NCBI GenBank assembly: GCA_019104865.1
Contig: JAHRWZ010000064.1
Coordinates: 1-64,000 of the forward strand
Length of the DNA stretch: 64,000 bases
Source of the DNA: Castellaniella sp.
Lineage (GTDB): Bacteria; Pseudomonadota; Gammaproteobacteria; Burkholderiales; Burkholderiaceae_B
Direction of reading: 5' to 3'
Position 1 is the stretch's first letter. Every line of letters starts with the position of its first letter. The notes under the pieces are model-generated. The model was not told the origin of the DNA. It searched no databases and saw nothing but the letters and a program-made list of their open reading frames with translations. Positions 56,560-64,000 of this stretch are shown in pieces. A program made the position numbers and the translations under genes.

Positions 56560-58139
56560 CAGATGTCCTTTCCGTCGTGGAAGAGTCTGCGAAAAGCCTG
56601 CCGCATCCCGTCGCCGCTGAAATGAGCAAACGCCTGGACAATCTTTTCATGTTCCACGATCTGCCTCTGGTGCAGCACAGTCACCAGCACACCGATGCTC
56701 TGGGCAATTTCCAGTCTGCGGGGCTCATCGCCCAAGTCGTCCAGAAAGGCCAGGAGCCCTGCCTGCTGCACCACGCAATCGTTGAACGAGCCGAGGGAAT
56801 CCTGGAGCTTTTTCAGTGCCTTGAGAATATCATGAAGACCGTCCTGCTGGAACATGGGACCAAAGAACTCAATGAGATAGCGCAGCTTCTTGCATTCGAC
56901 GCGCAGCGCGTGGACCTCGTCGTCCGGCATCCCTGCCGTCAGGCCCGCCGCGATTCGGCGAATCCGGCGATAGCGTTTCCGGATCAACTCGAAAGCCAGA
57001 TCCTGGGACATGCGGTCGGCATTCGGACCGGGCAATAGTGTCTTTCGCCGGGAAAACAGGTCCATCAGCGCCTCGATTTCCCTGATATACCCTTTGCCGC
57101 TTAGACGATCGGCCAGTCCGGCCCACGCAGCCAACCGCCGTTGGCCGACCCGTTCGAACATCCGGTCAAGCCCGCCGTGCATGGTGTCGGGAACCATGGC
57201 GTAGAAGCTGCGCCGCTCCAGCAGATACACATCATCGTCGCGCAAAGGGCCTGTCGGCGCCATGAGTGCCGCGAATCGCGCTTTCAACGCAACCGTCTGT
57301 TCCGGTGCATAGACACCCTTGAACAGGCTCAGGACCGACCGGATCTTGCGCAGCGCAATGCGATAGTCATGCAGGAACTCGGTGTCGATATCGGCGACGA
57401 TGCCTGGCTCATTGGCCCGGACGATAGGCAGGTGGGCGCCAATCAAAGCATTGGCCGCATCGAAAGCGGTGTCTTCGCGCCTGACCTCGACGCTCGGCCT
57501 TGCGGTGTAGCTCATGCTGGCTGGATGCATCACCCGGTAGAGATTGCCGGCGGCCAGTGGCATTGCGTCGCAAGCGTGCAGGCGCGACAGCAGATCCCGC
57601 AGCGCCCCGCCATAGCCCCGCAGCTCCCGCACCGTCACCAGGACGATGGAATCGCCGTCAATGGGGCACAATTCGCGCAGATTCGCACTGACGCGGGTCT
57701 TGCCCCCGCCGTCTACCAGGGCGAGCCGGCCGCACCGCGCCGCACCCGACGTCACGGTCAACAGCGCCCGCAATGGCGGCAGATCGGCCAATGCCGCCTT
57801 GACCGGCCCCTCGGCGAATGCCGACACGAATCGAGCCTCGGGCGTGGCAGGCTGGCTCAAGACGCGGCCGGAGGCGGACAGGAGATGTGCCCGGCCGCCT
57901 GCCTCCAGCAACAGCCTTTGCGAAGCACGCAGGCTTTGGTTGAAATTGTCCCGGATCGTAAAAGGGTGCCCGCCCTCTTCCCATTCCAGCACCAGCGTCA
58001 GGTGCCGGTCGCCGCCCCGGGACAACCGGGCAAGCCGCGTTGCCCGCAAGTAAAAGGTCTCTTGCGTCAGGCCCCTGCCCCGGACTTTAGCGCTCGAGCC
58101 GGATGATCCAGGATCTGCTTTTTCAACGATGGGTCGCAT
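56559..58139 (-). CDS. CHAD-domain protein (polyphosphate binding)
   Basis: About 526 residues. The C-terminal two thirds (from about residue 235) are a CHAD domain, an alpha-helical bundle with basic conserved motifs HDYRIALRKIRSVLSLFK and DDEVHALRVECKKLRYLIEFF that bind polyphosphate. The N-terminal 200 residues are a beta-rich region (RALLTVTSGAARCGRLALVDGGGKTRVSANL) resembling the degenerate CYTH-like half found before CHAD domains. Possible starts: GTG 58160, ATG 58145, ATG 58139; the last has the best spacing from AGGAAGG. First gene of the operon; the stop overlaps the parA ATG. Confidence 0.9.
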   Translation of the reverse strand: MRPIVEKADPGSSGSSAKVRGRGLTQETFYLRATRLARLSRGGDRHLTLVLEWEEGGHPFTIRDNFNQSLRASQRLLLEAGGRAHLLSASGRVLSQPATPEARFVSAFAEGPVKAALADLPPLRALLTVTSGAARCGRLALVDGGGKTRVSANLRELCPIDGDSIVLVTVRELRGYGGALRDLLSRLHACDAMPLAAGNLYRVMHPASMSYTARPSVEVRREDTAFDAANALIGAHLPIVRANEPGIVADIDTEFLHDYRIALRKIRSVLSLFKGVYAPEQTVALKARFAALMAPTGPLRDDDVYLLERRSFYAMVPDTMHGGLDRMFERVGQRRLAAWAGLADRLSGKGYIREIEALMDLFSRRKTLLPGPNADRMSQDLAFELIRKRYRRIRRIAAGLTAGMPDDEVHALRVECKKLRYLIEFFGPMFQQDGLHDILKALKKLQDSLGSFNDCVVQQAGLLAFLDDLGDEPRRLEIAQSIGVLVTVLHQRQIVEHEKIVQAFAHFSGDGMRQAFRRLFHDGKDI

Positions 58140-58295
58140 ACGCATCCCTTCCTCAGCCACCTAGATCCCAGAGACATCTGTTCCGCCTCTGGCTTCCGTC
58201 AAGCAGACGTCATGATGTCAGAATTCGAAAACACTCATGCTCGCGTTCTCCGGACGTGAATGAGATAACGAATGCCCAACTGATCAGTCCTGATG

Positions 58296-59690
58296 TCAAA
58301 GATGCGCCAGCTGCTGGGTCAGATAGGAACTGAGCGAATTCATCTGCCCCACTGTCGAGTCCAGTGCTGTGAATTGCTGGCGGTAGTTTTCCATGTCCGC
58401 CGAGATCCGATCCGAGGTCTGGGTGTATTGGGACTGCAGGTCGGTCATCATCTGATTCATGCTGTCGCTGGCGTTCGAGAACAGCCCACCGGTCTGCAGC
58501 ATGTTCGCGGAGAGGGTCTGGAAGGCGCTACCCAGACCGCTGGTCCCACCCAGCACCGCTTGCACGTCTCCAGGGTTGCTGGACAGTGCCGCCGACAGCG
58601 CATTGGTGTCCAGCGTGAGGCTGCCGCTCGTCGGATCGGTGCTCAGCCCCAGTTGGAAAGCGGACTGGTACGTGGTCGTGCCTGAGACCACCGTGTTCAA
58701 GGCACCGAACATTTGTTCCTGTACTTGCAGGGCCACCGGATCGCCGGTCAGGATGCTACCCGATTGGGTGGCTGTGTTATAGGCGGTCAGCGACTGGATG
58801 GTGGATTGCAGCCCATTGTAAGCCGTCACAAAACCCTGAACGGCCTGCGTGATCTGCGAGTCGTCGTGCGTGATGGATAGCGTTGAGGGCGATGCATCGA
58901 CAGCTGACAGATTCAGCGTGACACCCTGGATGGCGTTTTGCAGCGTATTGCTCTGGCTGGTGACACCGATGCCATTGATATGTACCGAGGCATTGCTGGC
59001 CGCAGTTTCGGCGACGCTGGAGGCGGTGCCTTGGGTAAAGCCCAGCATTGACTGCAAGGCGCTATTGCTGCTGCTGATGCTGGTCACGGCTGACTGATCG
59101 CCGGTTTTGTTCGCGATCAGCATCAGGTGATAGGGAGTTGCGGAGCCGTCGTTGATGATCGTGGCAGAGACACCCAGGCTGGGGTCGCCGTTGATCGCGC
59201 TGACCAGGCCGTTGAGCGAGGTGTCCTTTCCGGTCAGATCCAGGGACTGCGTGGTGCCGTTCTTCAGCGTCAGGGTCAGGGTTCCGCCCGTTCCGTTGGC
59301 CGTCGTGTTGCTGGTTTGGCCGGCCGTGTACAGGGTCTGGGCCGTGGCGAGCTGATCGACGGTCACGCTGTATTGACCGGCTACGGCGCCACTGCCTGCG
59401 CTGGCGGTAAAAGCTGAACCTGTCACGCTGGTTTTCAGAGCCGTGAAGGTCCCTGTGCTGCTCAGGGTTTGGGCTGCGGTTTGCAGGGCGCTGATCGCGC
59501 TCTTGAGTTTGCCGTAGGCCGAAATCTTTGCGTTGAGCGAGTCTTCCTGCGACTGGATAGGCTCCAATGCCAGATTTTCGCTGGTCTGCAGCTGGGTCAT
59601 CAGGCTGCCAAGCGGCAGGCCCGAGCCAACCCCCATCGAGGAAAAAGTGGAAGTATCCATGGAGGAGAAGGGTGCGACCGACAATGTCAT
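58296..59690 (-). CDS. fliD: Flagellar hook-associated protein 2 (filament cap), orphan
   Basis: FliD, 464 residues, caps the flagellar filament and assists flagellin folding. The N-terminus (SGLPLGSLMTQLQTSENLALEPIQSQEDSLNAKISAYGKLKSAISAL, quoted in part) with a coiled-coil and the C-terminal SYLTQQLAHL coil are the D0/D1 parts. The centre is Ser/Thr/Gly-rich (D2-D3), with TASAGSGAVAGQYSVTVDQLATAQTL. ATG 59690 is preceded by GGAG 8 nt away. No other flagellar gene is in the window. Base composition is visibly less GC-rich than its neighbours. The 135-bp gap to the CHAD gene holds nothing recognisable. Confidence 0.9.
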   Translation of the reverse strand: MTLSVAPFSSMDTSTFSSMGVGSGLPLGSLMTQLQTSENLALEPIQSQEDSLNAKISAYGKLKSAISALQTAAQTLSSTGTFTALKTSVTGSAFTASAGSGAVAGQYSVTVDQLATAQTLYTAGQTSNTTANGTGGTLTLTLKNGTTQSLDLTGKDTSLNGLVSAINGDPSLGVSATIINDGSATPYHLMLIANKTGDQSAVTSISSSNSALQSMLGFTQGTASSVAETAASNASVHINGIGVTSQSNTLQNAIQGVTLNLSAVDASPSTLSITHDDSQITQAVQGFVTAYNGLQSTIQSLTAYNTATQSGSILTGDPVALQVQEQMFGALNTVVSGTTTYQSAFQLGLSTDPTSGSLTLDTNALSAALSSNPGDVQAVLGGTSGLGSAFQTLSANMLQTGGLFSNASDSMNQMMTDLQSQYTQTSDRISADMENYRQQFTALDSTVGQMNSLSSYLTQQLAHL

Positions 59691-59727
59691 TGTAGACTCC
59701 GGCAAGTTTGCCTAGTAGTTGACGAAT

Positions 59728-59783
59728 TTACGGCACGACCGCGAAATCATTATTAGTATCTCCTGTAAAAGTTGAAACAACTT
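59728..59783 (-). promoter_or_regulatory. fliD upstream region: palindrome and weak sigma-28-like -10
   Basis: AAGTTG-AAA-CAACTT (59769-59783) is a perfect inverted repeat. On the minus strand GCCGTAA (59734-59728) resembles the sigma-28 -10 GCCGATAA with one base missing, and the -35 is poor, so a FliA promoter is only suggested. The remaining gap to tpiA shows no gene. Confidence 0.35.
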
Positions 59784-59888
59784 GATGCCGACAACTGGAT
59801 TCTGGACAGCGTGGCTCATCCCGCACTAGCCATGCATCAAACACGCTACAATCAAGAGTTACCTGATTTGATCTGATCCATTACACGA

Positions 59889-60653
59889 ATGAGCCAAACC
59901 CGGAGCCAAACCCGCACACGCCTAGTCATGGGCAACTGGAAAATGCACGGCAGCCTTGTGGACAACGCGGCTTTGCTGGGCAGCCTGGTGTCGGGCGCAG
60001 CCCGCGCAGGGGATACCCAGCTGGCCGTGTGCGCACCGTTCCCGTACCTGGCCCAGGCGCGCCAGGCGCTGGCGACAACGCCGATTTCCTGGGGCGCGCA
60101 GGACGTCAGCGTCCATGACCGGGGCGCTTACACGGGCGAAGTCTCCGCCGCCATGCTGGCCGATTTTGGCTGCACCTGGGTCCTGTGCGGTCATTCCGAA
60201 CGGCGGGCGCTGCATGGCGAATCCAGCGCACTGGTCGCGGCAAAGGCCGTTGCCGCGCTGGCATCCGGTCTGGCTCCGGTCGTATGCGTCGGCGAAACCC
60301 TGTCCGATCGGGATGCGGGGGATGCCGAATGCGTGATCGGCGATCAACTGGAACCCGTCCTGGCGCTGGGGGCGGACACGCTGTCGCGCCTGGTGATCGC
60401 CTATGAGCCCGTCTGGGCGATTGGCACCGGTCGCACCGCCACGCCAGATCAGGCCCAGGCCATCCACGCCTTCATCCGTGCCGCGCTGGTCCGGCATGGG
60501 GCTGGCCAGACTCGTATCCTGTACGGTGGCAGCGTCAAGGCCGCCAACGCGTCCGCCCTGTTTTCACAACCCGACATCGATGGCGCCCTGGTCGGGGGCG
60601 CGTCACTTGTCGCCGACGAATTTCTGAATATTGCGGCCGCGGTCGCTCAATAA
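59889..60653 (+). CDS. tpiA: Triose-phosphate isomerase
   Basis: Glycolytic/gluconeogenic TIM-barrel enzyme, 254 residues. MGNWKMHG carries the active-site Asn/Lys, CGHSERR the electrophilic His, AYEPVWAIGTG the catalytic Glu followed by the phosphate loop 6, and LYGGSVKAANA loop 7-8. Ten extra N-terminal residues (SQTRSQTRTR) precede the usual start; ATG at 59928 is a possible alternative. secG follows 28 bp downstream, the normal order in this group. Confidence 0.96.
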   Translation: MSQTRSQTRTRLVMGNWKMHGSLVDNAALLGSLVSGAARAGDTQLAVCAPFPYLAQARQALATTPISWGAQDVSVHDRGAYTGEVSAAMLADFGCTWVLCGHSERRALHGESSALVAAKAVAALASGLAPVVCVGETLSDRDAGDAECVIGDQLEPVLALGADTLSRLVIAYEPVWAIGTGRTATPDQAQAIHAFIRAALVRHGAGQTRILYGGSVKAANASALFSQPDIDGALVGGASLVADEFLNIAAAVAQ

Positions 60654-60681
60654 GCCCCCTAAGGCCCGGAGTTCTCTCATC

Positions 60682-61155
60682 ATGCAATGGTTTTCCTCGA
60701 TCCTGCTGACCCTGCAGGTCATCTCCTCGCTTCTGATCATCGTGCTAGTGCTGCTGCAGCAGGGCAAGGGTGCGGACATGGGGGCTGCTTTTGGCAGCGG
60801 TTCGGCGGGCAGCGTGTTCGGTTCCGCCGGGGCGGCAAACTTCCTGTCACGGGCAACGAAATGGGCAGCCGTCGTGTTTTTCGCGACCACCATTGGCCTG
60901 GCCTGGATCGCGCACCATCCGGCCGGTTCGCCGATCGAGACCGGGATCATGCAGGGCTTCACCGCACCAGCGAAGGCGCCCACGCCTGCACCCGCCACGG
61001 GCACTGCGGTGCCGAACGTCGGTCCCGCCGTGCCCACGGCGCCAGCCGCACCCACCGCGTCCGGTCAGCCGGCTGCCGCAGGGGGCGCCACGGCACCAGC
61101 CGCGCAGGGTGCCGCATCGGTGCCGTCCGTGCCGGCCCCCACGAGCACCAAGTAG
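60682..61155 (+). CDS. secG: Preprotein translocase subunit SecG
   Basis: SecG, 157 residues: two membrane helices (FSSILLTLQVISSLLIIVLVLLQQGKG and TKWAAVVFFATTIGLAWIA) joined by the conserved ADMGAAFGSGSAGSVFGSAGAANFLSR loop. The long Ala/Pro/Thr tail typical of betaproteobacterial SecG occupies about residues 95-157. It stabilises SecYE and assists SecA cycling. The start at 60682 gives the standard N-terminus. Confidence 0.94.
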   Translation: MQWFSSILLTLQVISSLLIIVLVLLQQGKGADMGAAFGSGSAGSVFGSAGAANFLSRATKWAAVVFFATTIGLAWIAHHPAGSPIETGIMQGFTAPAKAPTPAPATGTAVPNVGPAVPTAPAAPTASGQPAAAGGATAPAAQGAASVPSVPAPTSTK

Positions 61156-61165
61156 CCCACCTTCA

Positions 61166-61195
61166 TGCTAGAATTGCCGTCTTTGTCGAAAGACG
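61166..61195 (+). promoter_or_regulatory. Extended -10 promoter and leader hairpin of tRNA-Leu
   Basis: TGCTAGAAT (61166-61174) is an extended -10 (TGn plus TAGAAT); the -35 region is weak and inside the secG end. CGTCTTT/AAAGACG (61178-61184, 61189-61195) forms a short hairpin in the presumed 5' leader of the pre-tRNA. Confidence 0.5.
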
Positions 61196-61199
61196 AAAA

Positions 61200-61284
61200 G
61201 CCGTCGTGGTGGAATTGGTAGACACGCTATCTTGAGGGGGTAGTGGCGAAAGCTGTACGAGTTCGAGTCTCGTCGACGGCACCA
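61200..61284 (+). tRNA. tRNA-Leu (GAG)
   Basis: An 85-nt class II tRNA: acceptor GCCGTCG/CGACGGC, D-loop with AATTGGTAGAC, anticodon stem CTATC/GGTAG with loop TTGAGGG (anticodon GAG), long variable arm, T-loop GTTCGAGTC, discriminator A and encoded CCA. The tRNA 3' end is a frequent integrase target, and foreign-looking DNA follows. Confidence 0.96.
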
Positions 61285-61293
61285 CCAAATAGT

Positions 61294-61394
61294 CCGGGCT
61301 GATCCAGATCAGTCCAGGAAATCAAAGAAAACCCGCATGAACACTAGTTCTTGCGGGTTTTTCTTGTCTGCGGTAGTCCTGGCCGGGCTGATCC
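61294..61394 (+). repeat. Direct repeats flanking the tRNA-Leu terminator
   Basis: CCGGGCTGATCC occurs at 61294-61305 and again at 61383-61394. TTGAGTA is also repeated 12 bp apart (61417-61423, 61429-61435). The gap from the tRNA to the next gene (61285-61605) contains these repeats, one terminator and no supportable gene. The repeats may be remnants of recombination at the tRNA. Confidence 0.4.
61328..61363 (+). terminator. Terminator after tRNA-Leu
   Basis: AAAACCCGCA (61328-61337) pairs with TGCGGGTTTT (61352-61361), continuing into TTCTT. Intrinsic terminator for the tpiA-secG-tRNA region. Confidence 0.85.
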
Positions 61395-61605
61395 GATCTG
61401 ATGGGTGCAGCGTTTTTTGAGTACGTTGTTGAGTATGCATCGTACCGTTGCGCGGGAGCGCCTAGGCGTCGATTTCGATGTCCTGGAGGCGCAGCTTGCA
61501 CCAAGGCGCACGTACTCAGTTCGGCGAATGACGAGGGCGAATGTGGCGAGGTCTCGGTTTCCGCTAACATAACAAACGCCAATCTGGAAAGGCATAAGGT
61601 GGAAT

Positions 61606-62361
61606 GTGTTGAAATGGATTTGGAAAAACAAGATTGCAAAGTCCGTATCGGTGCTGTTTTTTGTGATCGCGTCCGGCATCGGCCTTCTAAGTGACATCGG
61701 CGGGGCCCGGAGTTTATTCAAGGACCTGAATTTCGGTGAAGAGCCATTGGTGGTTATTCAGGGCCGTCTCAGTCCAGTTTTCAGACATCCGGACTCCTAC
61801 AGCAACCACGATGATGCATCCCTCAGCATCCAGGTTCGCAACTACAGTGAGAAAACAGTGACGTTAGTTGCTGCATTCTTATCCATACAGAACAGTCGAA
61901 CTCTGACCGTTGCGAAAAGTGGTGGCTTGGGCGCGTGCACGCTTAGCGCTGATCGAAACGAGAACAGCCCAATAGCCATTGCACCTGGAGCAACCCAATG
62001 GTTCACCGTCGCCAAGAATATTGAGCTGCACGGCATTTCATCTTACCTGACAGATGAAAAACTGTCTGGTGTATTTGTCCACGCACCGACAGGCGCTCCT
62101 TTTAGTATTGCGCAACTGGCCTATGTGGATGACCTAAATACGTATTTTGAAAAGACCTATGGAAAACATGCGGCAATCAAAGTCACCGTACAATCCGTCT
62201 CAAATGAAGAATACATTTTTTACTTCCCTATAGCACAAGGCAAAGATCTTTTTGCGAAAGATGGCAGCTTGCACCACGACTGGTTCATTGCTAACTGGAA
62301 GAATTGGAAGAACGTTCGCTCCTTAGGAGGATATACATGTGAAGTAGCAGTTAGCGAATAA
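61606..62361 (+). CDS. Hypothetical membrane-anchored protein, AT-rich (likely acquired)
   Basis: A 251-residue protein from a GTG start with AAGGTGG upstream; TTG 61609 is an alternative. Residues 6-30 form an N-terminal membrane helix (IAKSVSVLFFVIASGIGLL); the rest is predicted extracytoplasmic with beta-rich character (ASLSIQVRNYSEKTVTLVAAFLSIQ). I recognise no family. Base composition is far more AT-rich than every neighbouring gene, and it sits just after the tRNA, both signs of horizontal transfer. Confidence 0.65.
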   Translation: MLKWIWKNKIAKSVSVLFFVIASGIGLLSDIGGARSLFKDLNFGEEPLVVIQGRLSPVFRHPDSYSNHDDASLSIQVRNYSEKTVTLVAAFLSIQNSRTLTVAKSGGLGACTLSADRNENSPIAIAPGATQWFTVAKNIELHGISSYLTDEKLSGVFVHAPTGAPFSIAQLAYVDDLNTYFEKTYGKHAAIKVTVQSVSNEEYIFYFPIAQGKDLFAKDGSLHHDWFIANWKNWKNVRSLGGYTCEVAVSE

Positions 62362-62380
62362 TAAAACCTTATTTCATATG

Positions 62381-62578
62381 CTAAATGATTTCATGCAGGC
62401 CATGTAGCCAGATGCAGAACTGTAATGACCCAGTGAAAACCTGCTCAGGGGCAGCTAATGCAAAGGCTTCAACCGGGGTCCTCATCTTCAACGCCTGGTG
62501 TGGGCGGCGGTGGTTGTAGAAACTGATCCTGTCGCCAATCACACGGCTGGCATGCTGTAGTGATTCAAATCGGTGCCT
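62381..62578 (-). pseudogene. 3' remnant of an IS3-family transposase
   Basis: Minus-strand translation gives FESLQHASRVIGDRI followed by SFYNHRRPHQALKMRTPVEA and a stop at 62381: the end of the DDE integrase domain (YNxxRPHQALxxxTP) of an IS3-type OrfB. The rest of the gene and the terminal repeats are missing. Its upstream end merges with the 3' end of the nodT-like gene, which reads into it in another frame. Confidence 0.75.
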
Positions 62579-64000
62579 GCGGGCTGGGCCGATGTCGCGG
62601 TGGATGCGTCCCAGCCACCACCAAGGGCCTTGTACAGCGCCACCAATTGCACAGCTGCGTTGGTATGCGCCCGCGCGGCTGCGGTTTCGGCCTCGTGCAG
62701 ACTGCGCTGGGCGGCCAGCAGTTCGACCAGCGCAATATCGCCTGCGGCGTAGCGTGCCTTGGCGTGGCCGTAGCTGGTACGCGAAGCAGTCAGCGCCATG
62801 CCGCGGCGCTCCAGTGTGTCCAGCCCACCCTGGTAGTCGCCCAGCGCGCGTTCAGCATCGCCCAGCGCCGCCAGCACGGCCTGCTCGTAGGCCAGCGCGG
62901 CCTGCCGCTCGGCGGCTTCGCGGGCACGAATCTCGGCGCGGACGCGCCCGCCCTCGAACAAGCGCCAGGAAATCAGCGGCAAGACGGAAAAGCGCGAGCT
63001 GGAGGCATCAAACCAATTGCCCGTGCTGAGCGCCTGGAATCCGCCGCCGACACCGATGGACAGCTTGGGAAACAGCTCTGCCGTAGCCACGCCAATATCG
63101 GCGGAACTCGCGGCCAGGCGCCGTTCCGCAGCCAGCACGTCAGGGCGCCGGCGCAACATATCGGCGCGCTCGCCCAGGGGTGGTGCCCGCAGCGTGCTCG
63201 GCGCCAAGGGGCCGTCAAGCAGCGCCAGCTCCCGCTCTGGCGGTGCCCCCAGCAGCACGCCCAAACTGAGCACCGAGGCACGTTGGCGCGTCTGGATATC
63301 CGGGATGAGCGCATTGACTGCCGCCCATTGGGCGTACGCCGCCTCCACATCGGCGGCGGATGCGTCACCCTGCGTGTGCCGCAGGCGCACCAGATCCAAG
63401 GTCTGTCGCAGCGTGTCCAGTGTGGCCTCTTGAGCCTGCAACTCGTAGCGGGCGCCAACCGCAGTGAACCAGGTGCGCGCCACCTCGGCCACGATGCGCA
63501 TGCGCACACCCTGTGCCTCGATTTCGGTTGCCTGCAGGCGGGCGCTGGCGCCTTCCAGAGCGCGCCGCTTGGCGCCGAACAAATCGGCCTCCCAGGCCGC
63601 ATCGAAACCTGCGTCATAGATGGTCTGCGTGGCTTCCAGGCCGGGGATCCTGCCGACGGGCAAGGGACCGTTCTCGCTTTGGCGGCGTCGGTTGACGCTC
63701 GCGCTGACGCCAACGGTGGGCAAAGCCTCGCCGGCCACGTGATCGCGTAAGGCGCGTGCCTCATCAATGCGTGTCGCGGCCTGACGCAGATCCAGATTCT
63801 GTGCCAGCGCCGTGGCCATCAGGCGATCGAGGACCGGGTCGCCCAGTGCGGACCACCAATGGCTCAGGTCTTTGGACTGGGACTCACTGGCCAACGGCAC
63901 AGTCCAGCCGCTGCCGACATCGACCGGCGGCGGTTCACGGTAGTCGGGGCCTACGGCCGCACAGGCTGTCAGCAGCACACAGGACAGGGCCAGCGCGAGC
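62539..64000 (-). CDS. NodT-family RND outer membrane factor lipoprotein, start beyond window
   Basis: TolC-like outer-membrane channel lipoprotein, at least 486 residues, continuing past the right edge. The visible signal segment LALALSCVLLTAC contains the lipobox; mature start AAVGPDYREPP is typical of NodT/OprM. Two repeats of the outer membrane efflux domain follow (NLDLRQAATRIDEARALRDH, and later TAELFPKLSIGVGGGF with LFEGGRVRAEI). The last dozen residues (GTDLNHYSMPAV) come from IS-derived DNA, so the original C-terminus is probably lost. It is read from beyond the edge, likely after an RND pump. Confidence 0.88.
   Translation of the reverse strand, partial: LALALSCVLLTACAAVGPDYREPPPVDVGSGWTVPLASESQSKDLSHWWSALGDPVLDRLMATALAQNLDLRQAATRIDEARALRDHVAGEALPTVGVSASVNRRRQSENGPLPVGRIPGLEATQTIYDAGFDAAWEADLFGAKRRALEGASARLQATEIEAQGVRMRIVAEVARTWFTAVGARYELQAQEATLDTLRQTLDLVRLRHTQGDASAADVEAAYAQWAAVNALIPDIQTRQRASVLSLGVLLGAPPERELALLDGPLAPSTLRAPPLGERADMLRRRPDVLAAERRLAASSADIGVATAELFPKLSIGVGGGFQALSTGNWFDASSSRFSVLPLISWRLFEGGRVRAEIRAREAAERQAALAYEQAVLAALGDAERALGDYQGGLDTLERRGMALTASRTSYGHAKARYAAGDIALVELLAAQRSLHEAETAAARAHTNAAVQLVALYKALGGGWDASTATSAQPAGTDLNHYSMPAV

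Noticed and set aside
61411-61440. TTGAGTA direct repeats as an integrase attachment site
   Set aside because: No match to the tRNA 3' end and no integrase gene in view; kept only as a repeat.
1-64000. CRISPR arrays, rRNA operon, prophage or replication origin
   Set aside because: No regularly spaced repeats, rRNA segments, phage structural genes or DnaA-box clusters were found.

Overview
This window is a GC-rich chromosomal segment of a betaproteobacterium, most likely Burkholderiales/Alcaligenaceae. The evidence is protein-level resemblance, the mdh / prpBCD / acnB neighbourhood, DUF2863 next to earP-efp (rhamnosylated EF-P), and the tpiA-secG-tRNA-Leu order. A complete nos operon marks a denitrifier; a Castellaniella-like genus would fit, but that is inference. 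I see no rRNA, CRISPR array or intact transposon.

Layout. 1-8.8 kb is central carbon metabolism: the 3' part of malate dehydrogenase, the methylcitrate-cycle genes prpB-prpC-prpD with a small GNAT gene coupled to them, an OmpW-type porin, and aconitase B behind an unusual double palindrome. 8.8-17 kb is housekeeping: DUF2863, earP and efp; DUF1178, a membrane-anchored nuclease and an AidB-like acyl-CoA dehydrogenase on the minus strand; then a DUF423 protein, a type-2 adenine/adenosine deaminase and an alkyladenine glycosylase. 17.1-26.1 kb is the nitrous oxide reductase operon nosRZDFYLX, with an FNR/DNR-like promoter and junctions mostly overlapping by 1-4 bases. A tRNA-Arg(ACG) follows. 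26.4-31.2 kb holds an orphan amino-acid binding protein, an isochorismatase-fold amidohydrolase, an MHS-type transporter and a divergent LysR regulator. The amidohydrolase and the LysR/transporter intergenic region share an 11-bp motif. 31.2-37.4 kb is a 5-oxoprolinase locus (pxpA plus a fused pxpBC), an FCD-type GntR regulator and a TRAP transporter, with similar half-sites in front of both target operons. 37.4-43.1 kb holds a KtrAB-like potassium system and a giant DUF748 envelope protein.

43.1-58.1 kb is the most interesting part. It has a Met-rich secreted protein, PPK2 and a metal-type two-component system. Next is a coupled operon of sulfide:quinone oxidoreductase, a DUF2892 membrane protein, an RND adaptor and pump, and an ArsR repressor with the two-cysteine spacing of persulfide sensors. 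On the opposite strand is a tightly overlapping four-gene operon, CHAD - ParA - CYTH - SixA, which suggests a polyphosphate-linked system containing a ParA-type ATPase and no ParB.

58.3-64 kb starts with an orphan fliD, then tpiA-secG-tRNA-Leu(GAG). In relatives the nuo operon normally follows this tRNA. Here there is an AT-richer unknown gene, the 3' end of an IS3-family transposase, and a NodT-type outer membrane factor whose last residues appear to be encoded by the IS remnant. This looks like the start of a genomic island that continues past the right edge.
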